A stretch of 64,000 nucleotides of DNA from Ascoidea rubescens DSM 1968 (taxonomy: Eukaryota > Ascomycota > Saccharomycetes > Ascoideales > Ascoideaceae), in the NCBI RefSeq assembly GCF_001661345.1, contig NW_017962914.1, forward strand, positions 894,439-958,438. The letters run 5' to 3'. A program made the translations under genes and the position numbers. Positions 30,112 to 42,417 of the stretch are shown here, one piece after another (within the stretch, counting starts at the first letter, position 1; every line of letters begins with the position of its first letter). The notes under the pieces were generated by a model, which saw only the letters and a program-made list of their open reading frames with translations, had not been told where the DNA came from and ran no database searches.

Positions 30112-30512
30112 GTTGCAGAGAGCAGCAAAAATAGAGAAGCAGAGAAGAAGTTGGCAAAGAAGCAGAGGCAGCAGAAGCAGCACCAGCAGCAAAAAAGGAA
30201 GCTGAAAAATATGCCGATGATCCGGAATAGGCAGTGGCTTCAATTCCGGTATCAAGCACGTGTTGAAGGTGATTGAGCACGTGCATTTTTGACAGCTCAG
30301 CGGCAACTTTCCTTTTAAGAACTCTTTTTGACCTTTTTTGCTGTGAAAAAAACTTTTTTTTTGGTGAAGAAAAGATATAACTGACGTTTCTTCAAACAGG
30401 CTGATAGCACTTTGATTACGTTCTGATTAAGCTCTGATTAAGCTCTGAAAAAGCTCTGACACTTCTGCACCCAGCCAGATCTAGACCTCCAGTACCACAT
30501 ATAGCTTTCAAG
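30112..30512. promoter_or_regulatory. Divergent PAF1/PHO88 promoter with two CACGTG sites
   Basis: 401 bp. Two perfect E-boxes, each preceded by G (GCACGTG), lie at 30257-30262 and 30278-30283, 21 bp apart, which is two helical turns. CACGTG is bound by Pho4 and Cbf1 in yeasts. Copies of GCTCTGATTA and GCTCTGAAAA repeat at about 30428-30456. Confidence 0.6.
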
Positions 30513-31079
30513 ATGAATCCAGCAGTTTCCAATATCGTTGTGATGCTCGTTATGATGCAAGTTTCCAAAAAGTTTGATTGGGAAAACCCCAACACAATTT
30601 TCTACGTCAGAATATTATATGTTTCTTGCATAAGTTTCTGTTTAGCTTTATATCTCTTTGTCAGACAAAAGATTGTCAAGAAGAATGAGTTAACCACTTT
30701 CAAATATTTCAGTGATCCAAATCCTATGAGTGGGGAAACCGAAGGCAAATTGGTTATAACCACCATTAAGGATTACGATTTGCAACAAGTCAATGCTCAA
30801 ATCAAGGGTATTTTCACCGGTGTCGCTATGATGGGCTTCATGCATTTGTACATGAAATACACCAATCCATTGTTAATGCAAAGTATCAACCCAGTCAAAA
30901 GTGCCTTTGAAAGCAAAGTTGTCAAAGTTCATTTATTCAATCAAGAAGCCAAGGGTGATTTGGCCAGACCCTTCAAAGCTGCTCCTTTGTTTGGTGGCGC
31001 TTCCACTCCAGCTAAAACCGATAAGCAATCAATTGAAAAAGCTGAGGTCAGTGGTTCTGGTGGTATCAAAGAAGAATAG
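30513..31079 (+). CDS. PHO88: PHO88/SND3, ER-membrane protein-targeting factor
   Basis: ER membrane component of the SND pathway, which targets proteins to the ER independently of SRP; first named for phosphate uptake. 188 residues, the family length. Starts MNPAVSNIVVMLVMMQVSKK, with a membrane helix near residues 4-20 and another near 32-50 (FYVRILYVSCISFCLALYLF). GVAMMGFMHLYMKYTNPLLM and LFNQEAKGDLARPF are conserved. ATG at 30513. Codon use is biased to GGT, GTC and TTG, suggesting good expression. Two CACGTG sites lie in the shared promoter with PAF1. Confidence 0.95.
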   Translation: MNPAVSNIVVMLVMMQVSKKFDWENPNTIFYVRILYVSCISFCLALYLFVRQKIVKKNELTTFKYFSDPNPMSGETEGKLVITTIKDYDLQQVNAQIKGIFTGVAMMGFMHLYMKYTNPLLMQSINPVKSAFESKVVKVHLFNQEAKGDLARPFKAAPLFGGASTPAKTDKQSIEKAEVSGSGGIKEE

Positions 31080-31426
31080 AGTCACTCAGCCCATTGCCAA
31101 TTACAAAATTTACTTCATAAATATATAATAAATGCAGTCTTTCAGTTCAGCCCTCCTGTTGTCTTACTATTTTAATCCTATATAATCACCATCCAATAAA
31201 TCACCCCAATTGCCCACCAAACTCAAACTGATCAGTTGTGTTCTTATCTGTTCAGCGTCTCCGTCTCCGTCTCGTTTTCCTCGTTCCGTCTCGCCCTGCG
31301 TGTCATTTTCCTCTGTAGATCCCTTTTAGTGCAGCGATATAATAGGTCTATGTGCAATACAGCTGTAGTTCTTCTACCAAACCAACTAGTCTTGTAGATT
31401 CCATCCAGTGCTTTCATTGATTCAAC
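31080..31426. other. Intergenic between PHO88 and the dilute-domain gene
   Basis: 347 bp. A CGTCTC hexamer repeats three times at about 31256-31274 and appears again nearby. Composition is more GC-rich than the flanking coding DNA. It holds the promoter of the downstream gene; no coding frame is seen. Confidence 0.45.
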
Positions 31427-32316
31427 ATGGACTTGAACTCCTGGAATGCTTTGTCTTCTGACAGGTTCTTGACTTCTGCAACTACCTCCATCAGCAGTTT
31501 ATCGGGCTCGCTATCAAAGTCCATCTCAAATACGCTCATCAACCAGTTGCTCAACCAATTTCCAATAGCCTCTCTTTTGCCTAATAATCTCAGCTTCAAT
31601 CAAATATTGTCTGCAAAGTCGTCTGTTGAATCGTTATACCACAGTCTAAATCTTAGCGATGATACAAATATCTCAAATCTAGCCAGTCTATCTAACGATA
31701 AAATCTTGATAATCCTAATTTACTCCATTTTGAATCAGGATTTGAATAAATTGAACTCAATTATCAATGATAGCGTTTTGAAACAAAAGTTGTTTTCTTT
31801 AGTCAATGACTACGATCGTAATGGTTTGACATTATCAATTTATTCTATTTTCATAAATTCTTTATTAGAATTATACTCCTATTTTGCAAATTCAAATACA
31901 AATCCAGGTTTTAATCTCAATTTTAATTTTATAAATATCGATGATCAATTATATATTTCTCGAAAGATTTTCAAGATAATCCTAAACTTGAAAAACTACT
32001 TGGATTTGGATATCAACAAACCCGATAATTTAAATAATATAAACTATACTCCAATGATGTGGTCAATTTATTTTAAAAACTTATTTATCATCAATGAATT
32101 AATCTCCCTACAGGATGATTTGGACTTAAATTTAGACGCAAATTTCAAAAACAAAAACAACATATCCTACATAGATTTAATTAATACAACTATTATTAAC
32201 AATAATGACAATTCATTGATCAGTCAATTAGATTTAAAAATTTATAATTATTTTAATAATCATAATTTGATTTCAAACACAATTTTATTAAGCAGCAGTA
32301 AAAATACCAGTAACAC

Positions 32317-32376
<60 letters not shown>

Positions 32377-34804
32377 CAATAAAATAAATTTCCAAAGCAT
32401 AGGCCCAACAAATGGTATGACTGAAATAAAAGTGTCTCATAATAGATCAATCTCTGAATCCTCGTTTTTAAATGATATAGATTTTTATCAAAAAAATGAC
32501 TCTCATTTAATTCAATCCTTGAATTTATCTGATGAAAAACAATTATCAAATAAAATCAAATTACAAATAATCGATATTAAAGCCATTAATTCAAATTCAA
32601 TAAATACAGCTGTTGATGATGATTTATATAAATCATCATCAATTGCACCCAATTTGAATAGTGATTTAGGAAGTATTAATACTGGAACCAGTATTATCGA
32701 TAAGATTAATAGTAACGATTCTGGGATATTTGATTTCATAAATACAAATAAATTTATTAAATTTAGTGATTATAATATCCCTGATTTTTTGAATCTTATT
32801 TTCAAGATAAGATTTTTAAGTTCTAAATATTCAAACAACTCAATAATACCTGCATCGATATTGTATCAATTAATCAGATACAGTTGGAATATTAAAAAAA
32901 ATTTTGATTCAACACAAAATATTATTGATTTATTCACTAACAGATTATATTTAATTTTAAATCCGCGATCATGCTTAAATGAAAATGTTAATAATAATAA
33001 CCCAAGTAGCTCAAATAGTTCAAATAGTTCAGGTAATCCAAATAACCCAAATAGTTTAAATAATCTAAATAAAAAGGGTGATATTGTGCTAATAAGTTAT
33101 TGGTTATCTGTTATAGTTTTCACATACTATTACTTATTACGAGATGGATCTAATTTTTTTCAAGAAAATCCAATTTTTTTACAAAATTTTATTAATTTAA
33201 TTCAGCAATTAATCTCTCAGTTATCTAATTCAATTAACAATAGATTATTAGATATAATCGATGATTGTTTATTGAATTATAAATCGTTACCGAATTTTAA
33301 TAAAAAAATAGTCTATAAAAATGAATGGAATTTTTTCGGTTCAAGTTCATCTAAACACAAAAAGAGATCGTCGGTCAATTCAATTAATTCTACAGATAAT
33401 TTTGGAGATGAGGTTAATAATTCCGAGATAAATAATGAAATCAATAAAGAGAAAATTAAAGAAAAAAACGAGAAATTCCAAGAAATTTTAGAAATGTTGT
33501 ATCCACCAAGTATTGAAGAACAAATGAAGCCATCGCCAGATAAGATTATTCAAATTTTGGAGGCATTAATTTATGTTTTCAAATTACACAATCTAAGTAA
33601 TTTATTATTAAAACAATGCTTAGAACAAGTATTTAACTGGTTGAACTGTATACTAGTTAATAAGATTTTGTTGAATAATAAGAAAAAATACTTAACAAGG
33701 TCAGCTGCGATTGAGATGCGATTAAATTTCAGTCATATTGAAGATTGGATTAACAAGTTGAGTTTAAAGTTGGATAAAGAAGATTCTGAAGAGATGAACA
33801 GTAATTATCAATTCATTAAATTTGAAGAATATCAGGAGGATGTGTTAAAGGATAATCCTGATGATATTGTGAGAGATAAGGATGTTGAATTGAAAAACGT
33901 TACAAGGTTTTCCAATTCTGCATATTTTAAGGATAAATTTCCCGATAAAAAAGATTTGAAAGGAGAAATTGCGAAAATTGCGAAAATTGAATTATCTGAT
34001 TTTTATTATTCAAGTTTGAATGAAATTTCGAAATATAATTTCCGGGTATTGCATAATCTATTGGAGATATTACAAATATTAACGATTAATTTTTCAGTTG
34101 AAAATGATTTGAAAGATGAAGAATTTTTGAATATGATTAAAGAGATCAAGAATTTAAGCTATCGACAAATAACGAGAATCATTCGAAATTATCGATATGA
34201 GATTGTTGAAGATAAAGTACCCAAGAGACTAGTTAATAAGGTGATTGAGCTAGATCTTAATTATAGGAATAAGTCTATTAAAGATAAGGTAGATGAAGAC
34301 AGGTGCAAAGATATTCATTATAATGTTGATAATAATAATGAAGAAATATATTTAAACCCGTTTCAAATTTACAAAGTTTGTTTACCAAGTAAGAGTGAAT
34401 TGATCAATAAATATGGAGCCGGATTGGGAGGATTGAACAAAGAAAAAATGAAGAAGTTTCAGCCATTTATTTCAATAGAGATTCGAGATTTAATTGATGA
34501 TATATATGAACAAGAGGAAAAAGAAAAGGAAAAGCAAAGAAAAATAGAAATAGGAAATGAGGACGAAGATGAAGAAGATAATGAAAATGAAGAGGTAAAT
34601 AAAAATAGTCACAAAAAAAATAGTTTGGATGGAAACTATGATTATGATTATAATTATGGTAGGAATAAGTATGATGGAAATAATGATTTATTTGGAGAAG
34701 TGAAGTTGCCAGATACGGCTGTTCATAAAGGCTGGAATGACAAAGCTGGACGTGACGAGGGAAGCGAAGGGCTTATCGATAGTGTTGAGTTCAACCCATG
34801 GTAA
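31427..34804 (+). CDS. Dilute (DIL) domain protein with weak N-terminal ankyrin repeats
   Basis: 1,125 residues. The middle (about 535-930) looks like a DIL domain, the cargo-binding fold of class V myosins: LISYWLSVIVFTYYYLLRDG, LKQCLEQVFNWLNCILVNKI, then RLNFSHIEDWINKLSLKL, and LLEILQILTI. There is no myosin motor. Upstream, residues about 150-260 have ankyrin-like features (INYTPMMWSIYFKNLFIINE). The closest S. cerevisiae relative I can think of is the uncharacterised dilute-domain protein YPR089W; I am not certain of that link. Long Asn runs lie at about 297-317 and 525-545, and the C-terminal part is very acidic. Role unknown; a link to actin-based or membrane transport would be guesswork. 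Codon use is AT-rich except near the 3' end. Confidence 0.7.
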
Positions 34805-35999
34805 TTTAGGAGAGAAGCATGAGAAACACGAGAAGCACAAGAAGCACGAGACGAAAAGAAGCCGTAATTCCTAAAACCGAAATACCAGAACCATAGAGAC
34901 GCGCTTCCCTGCAGAACATGCAAATTTAAGTTTAGCTGTCACGCAACACTTTCTCCACTTGTCCGAATTATTTCTGGCGTGTGCATGTCAATGTATTCCG
35001 AGGCCAGCTCTGTGGCATTTCGACCTGGAGTTGAAAAGCCGAAAAGGGTAAACCAAAGCATTGTCTCGATGTCCACACGTGAGCAGGTGACCAACAGCAC
35101 ATGATGGGCAGCGCATTTTGAATATCTGTGATGCATCCATGCTGATTACATGTGTCGCTCATTAGCGGAATGTGTGTCACGCGCAAATGTTTCTGGAACT
35201 GGAACTGGGATTGTGTTTATTTAATCATATGAAAGCAATTAACTCTAATGGGAATCATCCTTTACAGACGTATATTGATAGTATATCAAGAGGTGATATG
35301 TATATGATGAGGAAGCTTTTTCCAGCAGTAATTGAGTTTTGAAGGTACTGAAATTGATAGAGAGATTTAAAAGCAAAAAGCAATTTGATTTTTTAGAAAT
35401 GTTTTGGGTGTAATTTAAACTTGCAATTAGTTAATCTAAAAAGCTTGAATTTGAAATCCAAAGGTGTTAATGGAATTACTGCTTTTAAATCTTCATTAAC
35501 CAATAATCCAAACAATTAAAATAAGCCCAAACAGGGGAAATTATATAATTATTATATTACAATAAATTTCAAATTGAAAGCAAGACAAAAAAATTCAATT
35601 GACTTATTTTTTGGAATTTTCAAATATTTCAATTCTTGTTTTGTTCAAAAGCTTACCAAAAGTAGTAATTAAAATAATGATATTAGATACTCCGTCAACA
35701 ATTTTGAATGTGTTTGTTGCTCTTATAAGAACAGCACAATTTAGAAAACAGCAAAGCATTTAGAGCTCTAGTCTTTAACTGAGTAGCTTTTGGCAGATCA
35801 CAAAAGGTATACCTGTGGTTCTGGAACCACGAGCATAAAATAACAACATGCTAAGCGGTTATGTTCCGTTTTTTTGAACACGCTAATAAATAATATTGAG
35901 AGCCTGTAGGAAACCGTTTTATTTTCATAGTTGGGTTAAAGTTTTGTTACTCAAATTAGCGAGTCTTAAACAAGTGAGAAAGCATTTCTTCATCAATAC
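34805..35999. other. Intergenic upstream of the CAT8-like gene, distal part
   Basis: 34805-35220 is GC-richer, with a CACGTG at 35076-35081; minus-strand frames of 65-72 codons there lack convincing features. 35220-36000 is AT-rich with nothing recognisable. Both parts may belong to a long regulated promoter, as CAT8 genes often have. Confidence 0.45.
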
Positions 36000-36525
36000 C
36001 AAACCGATAGTTTTTCTTTATTGATTGGTTCCGGCAGACGAGTCACGACCAGAACCGTAGATACGAAGGGCCGACAACAAAGCCAACTTTTCTGGTTTTG
36101 CAGTCTTTGAGCAGTAAAACAGGCCAGTAAAACAGGCCAGAAAAGCAGACAAAGAGCATCGGATAAGGCTGACGCTGCGCGTGACTGAGTCGGAACTGAA
36201 CTGCTATGCAGTTAGAGAAGCCCCAGGTTGTGGGGTGCAGGAGAGTGCTGCGCAAAAACCACAAGCGATCGTGAGTTCCACCACGACCCACTCCACTTCG
36301 AAGTGTCCTGCTACGGGAGGTGATTGGCATTTGGGGAGCAGTGATTTGACGGCTGCGTATTCCGAGCCCAAAAGAGCATATGTTCCTGCTATGGCTGACG
36401 ACGGCCAGCCAATCGCCGCAGGGAACGGGCCCTGGAGGGAGCGCTGAAAAGGTATATAAGCCGTCCAAGTCCTTCGCATCCCTGCTCTCGCTTCTCTTTC
36501 TTCTCCAGCACCACGCCCCTCGACG
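36000..36525 (+). promoter_or_regulatory. GC-rich proximal promoter of the CAT8-like gene
   Basis: A GC-rich island runs from about 36030 to 36520 and into the first 400 bp of the coding region. The 13-bp unit CAGTAAAACAGGC occurs twice in tandem at 36112-36137. A TATA box, TATATAAG, lies at 36453-36460, 66 bp before the ATG. Confidence 0.6.
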
Positions 36526-39500
36526 ATGAGCCAGATATTGCCCGTTGATATAAATACTGCCTCTTTTCCCTCTCCTTCTCTTTCTTCTTCGCTGAACATC
36601 GATGACTCGCTAAGCACCGATACCCAGCAGCTCCAGAACCAGCTCCAAAACCAGTCCCAGAACTCTCCCAGCCATGCTGAAAGCTCTGGCTCCAACATGG
36701 ACAACATATCCACCATAACCGCCATTGCCAGCTTCACCAGCAATGGCCTCGACGCTAGCGCCAGTGATTCATCACACGAACTCATACCAAATAGCGAAAT
36801 TTCCTCTACAAGTCTGCAGTCCACAAACATACTTCTTGCCCCAGGCCCAACAAGCTCACTTTCTTCCATACTGCCTGCTGATTCAGTTCCCCACGATTCG
36901 CCAATGAACCAGCTGTCTTTAACTCCTCAAATCACCCCCAAACAGAAGAAGGCCACTAAAAAGCAAAAAAAACAATCCTCCACCAACGGTGATAATACTA
37001 ATGGCATTACTAAGGAAAACGCAAATTGGAAATTGATCAAAAATCCCAAAAATGGCACTTCAAGAACCTCCCAGGCTTGTGACCGCTGCAGAATTAAAAA
37101 AATCAAATGCGATGGAAATTTGCCATCTTGTTCAAATTGCTCTAAAATTGGCTTTAACTGCAAAACTTCGGATAAATTAACCCGAAGGTCGTTCCCAAAG
37201 GGCTACACAGAAAATTTGGAGAAAAATTTAATATATTTGCAAAATGAAAATTTAAAATTAATCAATTTTATCAATGAAAATTTTACAAATAATGACCAAT
37301 TATCAAATAATAATAATAATAGCAACAACAATAACAACAACAACAACACCAACAGCAACAGCTTGAGTAATAGTGATCCTAACCTTAGTTCTTCTGAATC
37401 TCCTAATGACAATATATCCTCTTCCTCCATTATAAAGGACATTCTTAATGGAAATTTTACTAACATTATTCCTCTTTTTAAAAATCAACCTATGAACAAT
37501 CAGCTCAGTATAAACAATCCCAACAACAGCATAAATAACTTGAATAGCTCTAATATGGCTCAATCAATGTCAAGATCAATGAGCATGAATATGCAAAATA
37601 ATGATAATATCCATCTAAATTCAAATGTATATGAATCCATTCAATCAATAATCGACAACAGAAATAAAAAACTATCTCTACCTGTTTTTATCAAGGACAA
37701 CACCATTTTCGGCAAAAATTTATTGAATTTTAAAATTAACAGCATTATTCAAAATGTCTTGCCTATAAACTTAGATTACAACTCTTACTATCTTTTAAAT
37801 ACTTCCTCGATTTTGTCTTCAAAATCTTCCTATAAAACTATCTACACTATAAATTACATCCAAAATAACTCTATGCCAAAAATTCTAGACTCGATTATTT
37901 TTGACTTGTTTGTCATTGAAAATCCAAATTTTGATCCAATTTCAATTCCAGCGCGAGTGCCACTTCCAAATTCAAAGCCAAATACTAACTCTTTACCATC
38001 CAATAATTACCCCCTATCAATTAACAATACAAATTTACTAATAATAAATAAATTTATTTTAAACTTTTTCAACAAGATTAACAAAAATTTTATACCAATT
38101 ATCGATGAAATTAATTGGTTTAAAATCTTTAAAAACTTTAATGAAAAAATTAAACATCAAATTTCAAACCCAAATGTAACAAAAGAATCCTTCAATTTGG
38201 ACAATATCAATATCTCAATATCCTTCAAACTTCAATTGCTATTAATCCTATACTTGGGTAATATTAATTACTCAATCTCTTTGCCCTCAAATAATCCCTT
38301 TAAATTGCCCTTTAATTTTAATATACTATCAAAATTAATCTTTGACAAATTAAATCTTATCGAAAACCCTTCCCTATCAAGACTACAAGTTCTTTTACTA
38401 TTTTTTTATTCTTGCTTATGTTATGATGGCAATGATCAAGACTTGATTATTCAAAATTTTAATTCTCAAAATAATTTATCAACAAACATAGAAGATAATG
38501 AATTGCTAGAACCAGTTAGTCACCACAATCAAAATAATCAAAGCATAATCTCTAAAGATGACTTAAATAATAATTCCAATAACAGCTTGAATAAAATTTC
38601 AAACTATTTCTTGAATCATACCTCAAATTGGTCAACCTTTTTAATTAAAGTATCAAACTTAATCACTGAATATGCTTTGACTTTAGGTCTAAATTTAAAT
38701 TACAATAATTTAATCAACTACGAAGATAAAAACTTCAACGATAAAAACTATGACCAGATTTTAAATGATAACCAATTTTTAAAACAACAAACCGCAAATA
38801 TTTCAATTCAGAATTTTTCTTCTCTAGGCAATTCATTAACAATCAACTCCAATTTCACTAAAAATTTTAATAATTCAAGTGTCAGATTAAAATTATACTG
38901 GTGCTGCTACATCTTGGCTTCTTTTCTAAATTTAGTTGTTGGAAATTATAATAATCATTTAAATTTCCTATCTATTCATTATCAAAATGGTTTAAAATCT
39001 TGCAAAGTGCCGGATTTAGATTTAATTCTATCAACAAACAAAAACTTAATTGGAACTGTTGAATTGATCAAATTTTTTAAAATCATTAATGAATTTTTAC
39101 TATTTCATTCAAATGACAATTTTTCTAATAGCCAAAATGATAATAGTTTTAGTTCCTTTTCTAGTGATAGTATTAATCTCAATACCAAAAACATTCAATC
39201 GAATTTTTTCCCAAATTTAGAAAACGAAATTTTGTTACTTTCACCTGTCAATTTGAAAAAATTAGACTCTGCTTTAATGACTTGGAAGAAAAATTTGGTT
39301 TCTCTAAATTTGAATCATAAAATACCTGCTGGTGAAATTCCAGATTTTAAAAATTTATTTTTAGACAGCACCGTTTTTAATAATTCTACTAAATTAAGAA
39401 AGTTGAATTCATCTTCAAAAAGAAGAAATTCAATAGAGTTTTCTATTCAAGATAGCTTTGATAGTATTACATCAATGAACATGAGAAGATCTGTCACGGA

Positions 39501-41868
39501 TGTTTATGATTATAACGTTGGAGGCAAAAGAAAGAATGAAAGGTTCGATGAAAATCAAAATCATAGAGATAGTCATAGTGATGATGATATGAATAATATA
39601 AATGCAATTAGCTTACCAGCAATTCAGTTAAATCTAATTTATGTTTATGTAAGAACAATCATCCACTTGAAGAATATCAATTTTGATAATGATGGTAAAA
39701 TTTATAATGATAACTATCAAAAAAATGGTATTACAAATTCAAATATTATTCTAGGAAATTTGTCAAGAGAGTTTATTTCTTATACAATTTTATTGGATTT
39801 TATTGAAAATGATTTCAATAATATCATTTTTGAAAATAGTATTAACCATATCAATAATTTGACAAACAAAGGTAATAATAACTTAATTAACTCTACATCT
39901 TTGTCAAAGAAGTACTCATTGAGAAAAAACTCTATTATCAATACAAAAAGAAGAAAGCTATCTTCCTCTGCTAATGCCAATAATTTACCAGGATCGGCTG
40001 GGAATTCTAACTTGAATAAAGTTGGAGAAGATTTATTTGCACCATCATCTTGCAGCTTTAATATTGAAAATAAAATTGAAAAAAATGATTTGATTTTTAA
40101 GAATGGGTTTAAACTATTACCAATCAATTTCCTCAAAGTTTTGATGGCACAAGTGTTAAATCTTGTTCTAATAACTAAAAACTTTTATAAACGAAATGGA
40201 GCTTTGTATAAAGATAGTAAGATTATACTTAGCAATACGTTTAATTCATTGATGAAGAACTATAATTATTATTTTTATTATGACAATGATAGTAACAACA
40301 ACAATAATACTGAATTTAGAAAGGAATTTGATTATTATAAAGTTATCCAAGATTTTATCAGTAAAGAGTTTGAATTGAAAAACAATTATGAAGAAGAATA
40401 TGACAATAACGTTGCTGATAACGATATCGACAACAAAATAGAGAAAATAATCAATAGTAATAGTGGTTTTAGAAATATGAATCACATTGAAAATAATAAT
40501 AATAATCATCCTTCCAATAATCATAGAAGTAATATGATGTACAATCGCCACAATTTTATTCATAGCAGTTATAACAACAATGTTAACAATAATAATGTTA
40601 ATATTCCTGAAATTTCTAGTAACAATATTTCTAACAATGATAATGATAATGATAATGATAATGATAACAACAACAACAATCAATACATATCATATTCTGA
40701 ATTAAGAGCAAGAGCCGAATTACGAGCAAAAGCTGAAAGAAGATTTAATAGCTATAATAACGATAATATGACATTTACCAATAATTTAGAAGATGACAGC
40801 GATAATTATTTAAATATAACCAGCTCTCGATTAGTTCGATCGAATTCTGATTCAATAAGTTCATCTAACATTAATTCTCCAAGTTTATTTCAAACAAATT
40901 TTGGGACAGCTTTACAAAGAACACAAAGTTCTTCAGATCCTTACAACAGAAATGGTTATAACTACAGAAGCAGTATGAATAACAATAATCCGAGCAATAA
41001 TCTGAGTAGCAATAACAATAATAGTGTATTTAGCAATAACAGCGGTAGTGACATGATTCGATCATACTCATTGTCAACAGAAGCTTATAACATGTCTAAC
41101 AAAAGCAGATATAATGATTATTCAATTAACCAAAATCCTCATAATTCTCATCATCATCATCATCATCACCATAATAACAATAATAATAACAATAATAATG
41201 GTTTTAATATTAATAGCAATAGCAGCAGTAATGAAAATAACAATTTTAGTAACAATTATAATCAATTCAATAATTTCAACAGCAATAAATACAATAATAC
41301 AAACAATACAAACAATACAAATAACAATAGCAATAATAACAATAATAGCATGAATGGTGGTGATAATAATTATTCTAGAACAACCAATACCTATAATCAT
41401 CAGTTTGGAATCAGTAGTGTCTCCATGAACAGTTCTTTACTGAACCATGATGATGACATAAATTCACTTTCATCAATGAGTGATCATACAATGGGTGAAT
41501 CATTATTGAATTCAGGTTCACGTCCCAATTCACATTCAAATTCAATAAAATCCAAAGCTGGATTCACTAATACATTACCAACAATCCCCAGTTTATCTAA
41601 TCTAAACTCTCTATTCAACTGGAATTCCCCATTGAATAAGAATGATAATTCCAACTTAAAGAATCTAAATGAACAAGAACCAGAAAACTCACTTTCAAGT
41701 TTTTTGAATCCACCAGTAGACTCCAGTGGCAATATTGCCTCGAGCATCAACAACATGAATTCTAACAGCATTGTCAATGGCACAAATAATAATAACAACA
41801 ATAACAGTAACGAAGCTTTTCCTGCATCTTTTAGTATTGATAACAATAACAATATCAATCGTATTTAA
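36526..41868 (+). CDS. CAT8: Zn2Cys6 transcription factor, CAT8-like
   Basis: 1,780 residues. The zinc cluster starts at Cys185: [11 protein letters not shown], then [11 protein letters not shown], with the canonical six-Cys spacing. The linker [20 protein letters not shown] is the hallmark of Cat8/Sip4, activators of gluconeogenic and glyoxylate genes under Snf1 control; GF-x-CKTSDKL favours Cat8. A middle homology region follows at about residues 510-880 ([20 protein letters not shown], then [12 protein letters not shown]). Nearly everything else is Asn/Ser-rich, with Asn runs and a natural His8 tract followed by Asn9 near residues 1545-1565. S. cerevisiae Cat8 is 1,433 residues. The first 150 codons are GC-rich, continuing the promoter island. 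Family certain; CAT8 against SIP4 or another paralogue less so. Confidence 0.72.
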   Translation: MSQILPVDINTASFPSPSLSSSLNIDDSLSTDTQQLQNQLQNQSQNSPSHAESSGSNMDNISTITAIASFTSNGLDASASDSSHELIPNSEISSTSLQSTNILLAPGPTSSLSSILPADSVPHDSPMNQLSLTPQITPKQKKATKKQKKQSSTNGDNTNGITKENANWKLIKNPKNGTSRTSQACDRCRIKKIKCDGNLPSCSNCSKIGFNCKTSDKLTRRSFPKGYTENLEKNLIYLQNENLKLINFINENFTNNDQLSNNNNNSNNNNNNNNTNSNSLSNSDPNLSSSESPNDNISSSSIIKDILNGNFTNIIPLFKNQPMNNQLSINNPNNSINNLNSSNMAQSMSRSMSMNMQNNDNIHLNSNVYESIQSIIDNRNKKLSLPVFIKDNTIFGKNLLNFKINSIIQNVLPINLDYNSYYLLNTSSILSSKSSYKTIYTINYIQNNSMPKILDSIIFDLFVIENPNFDPISIPARVPLPNSKPNTNSLPSNNYPLSINNTNLLIINKFILNFFNKINKNFIPIIDEINWFKIFKNFNEKIKHQISNPNVTKESFNLDNINISISFKLQLLLILYLGNINYSISLPSNNPFKLPFNFNILSKLIFDKLNLIENPSLSRLQVLLLFFYSCLCYDGNDQDLIIQNFNSQNNLSTNIEDNELLEPVSHHNQNNQSIISKDDLNNNSNNSLNKISNYFLNHTSNWSTFLIKVSNLITEYALTLGLNLNYNNLINYEDKNFNDKNYDQILNDNQFLKQQTANISIQNFSSLGNSLTINSNFTKNFNNSSVRLKLYWCCYILASFLNLVVGNYNNHLNFLSIHYQNGLKSCKVPDLDLILSTNKNLIGTVELIKFFKIINEFLLFHSNDNFSNSQNDNSFSSFSSDSINLNTKNIQSNFFPNLENEILLLSPVNLKKLDSALMTWKKNLVSLNLNHKIPAGEIPDFKNLFLDSTVFNNSTKLRKLNSSSKRRNSIEFSIQDSFDSITSMNMRRSVTDVYDYNVGGKRKNERFDENQNHRDSHSDDDMNNINAISLPAIQLNLIYVYVRTIIHLKNINFDNDGKIYNDNYQKNGITNSNIILGNLSREFISYTILLDFIENDFNNIIFENSINHINNLTNKGNNNLINSTSLSKKYSLRKNSIINTKRRKLSSSANANNLPGSAGNSNLNKVGEDLFAPSSCSFNIENKIEKNDLIFKNGFKLLPINFLKVLMAQVLNLVLITKNFYKRNGALYKDSKIILSNTFNSLMKNYNYYFYYDNDSNNNNNTEFRKEFDYYKVIQDFISKEFELKNNYEEEYDNNVADNDIDNKIEKIINSNSGFRNMNHIENNNNNHPSNNHRSNMMYNRHNFIHSSYNNNVNNNNVNIPEISSNNISNNDNDNDNDNDNNNNNQYISYSELRARAELRAKAERRFNSYNNDNMTFTNNLEDDSDNYLNITSSRLVRSNSDSISSSNINSPSLFQTNFGTALQRTQSSSDPYNRNGYNYRSSMNNNNPSNNLSSNNNNSVFSNNSGSDMIRSYSLSTEAYNMSNKSRYNDYSINQNPHNSHHHHHHHHNNNNNNNNNGFNINSNSSSNENNNFSNNYNQFNNFNSNKYNNTNNTNNTNNNSNNNNNSMNGGDNNYSRTTNTYNHQFGISSVSMNSSLLNHDDDINSLSSMSDHTMGESLLNSGSRPNSHSNSIKSKAGFTNTLPTIPSLSNLNSLFNWNSPLNKNDNSNLKNLNEQEPENSLSSFLNPPVDSSGNIASSINNMNSNSIVNGTNNNNNNNSNEAFPASFSIDNNNNINRI

Positions 41869-42417
41869 TCAGTATATTAATGACTATATTACAAAACAAA
41901 ATTACATATTTTTTTCAATTTTTATTTTATTTTATTTTATTCTATTACGCTTATGGTTATATTTTACATTTTTTTTCTTGAGGTTGTATAGTATTCTATC
42001 TTTAATTGACAAATTCATACTTGAACGGTTAAGTGTTGGTTGTAGCCAGTTGCGTTACTGGAAATTACCCCAGATTCTGTCTCAAAATTAAAGCCTAATA
42101 CAAAGCACCTCTCTCACCAGGACAAATTATGCGTTGATCTGCATTTCAGCCGCATTATAGCACATATTTTTTGCATCTGGCAGTGATCAGCGAGCGTTTT
42201 CACGGTCAAAACTTCCTTTGGTGCGGGGAGCGCAAAATGATGCACAAAGAGTGACATTCGGAATTGCTGCCGTGTTTGGAAGTGTTTCCGTACCAACGCT
42301 ACCGTTCTCAAAATCCTTTCGTATAAAATAAATTACGGTATTGCAGATGATATTACGGGTTATTTCGGATTTACGTAAACTTCGTTTTGTTTTCTGTGTT
42401 TTCCGTTTTTGATTTTT
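41869..42417. other. GC-rich interval between convergent CAT8-like and MON1 genes
   Basis: About 42010-42330 is clearly GC-richer than the two flanking 3' ends, although no gene start faces it. No tRNA A/B box pair, snoRNA box pair or coding frame could be made convincing. A non-coding RNA promoter is possible. Confidence 0.4.

Noticed and set aside
30112-30306. 65-residue N-terminal extension of PAF1
   Set aside because: It is leucine-rich and unlike a nuclear factor; the conserved Paf1 N-terminus begins at the ATG at 30111, and the extension overlaps the E-box promoter.
34939-35136. 65-codon minus-strand ATG frame with a vaguely ankyrin-like end
   Set aside because: Too short and too divergent to call; no neighbouring frame continues it, and the region is GC-richer, which lengthens chance frames.
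36204-36869. 221-codon ATG frame on the minus strand across the CAT8-like promoter and 5' coding region
   Set aside because: GC-rich DNA has few stops; the translation shows no domain and half of it is antisense to a real zinc-cluster gene.
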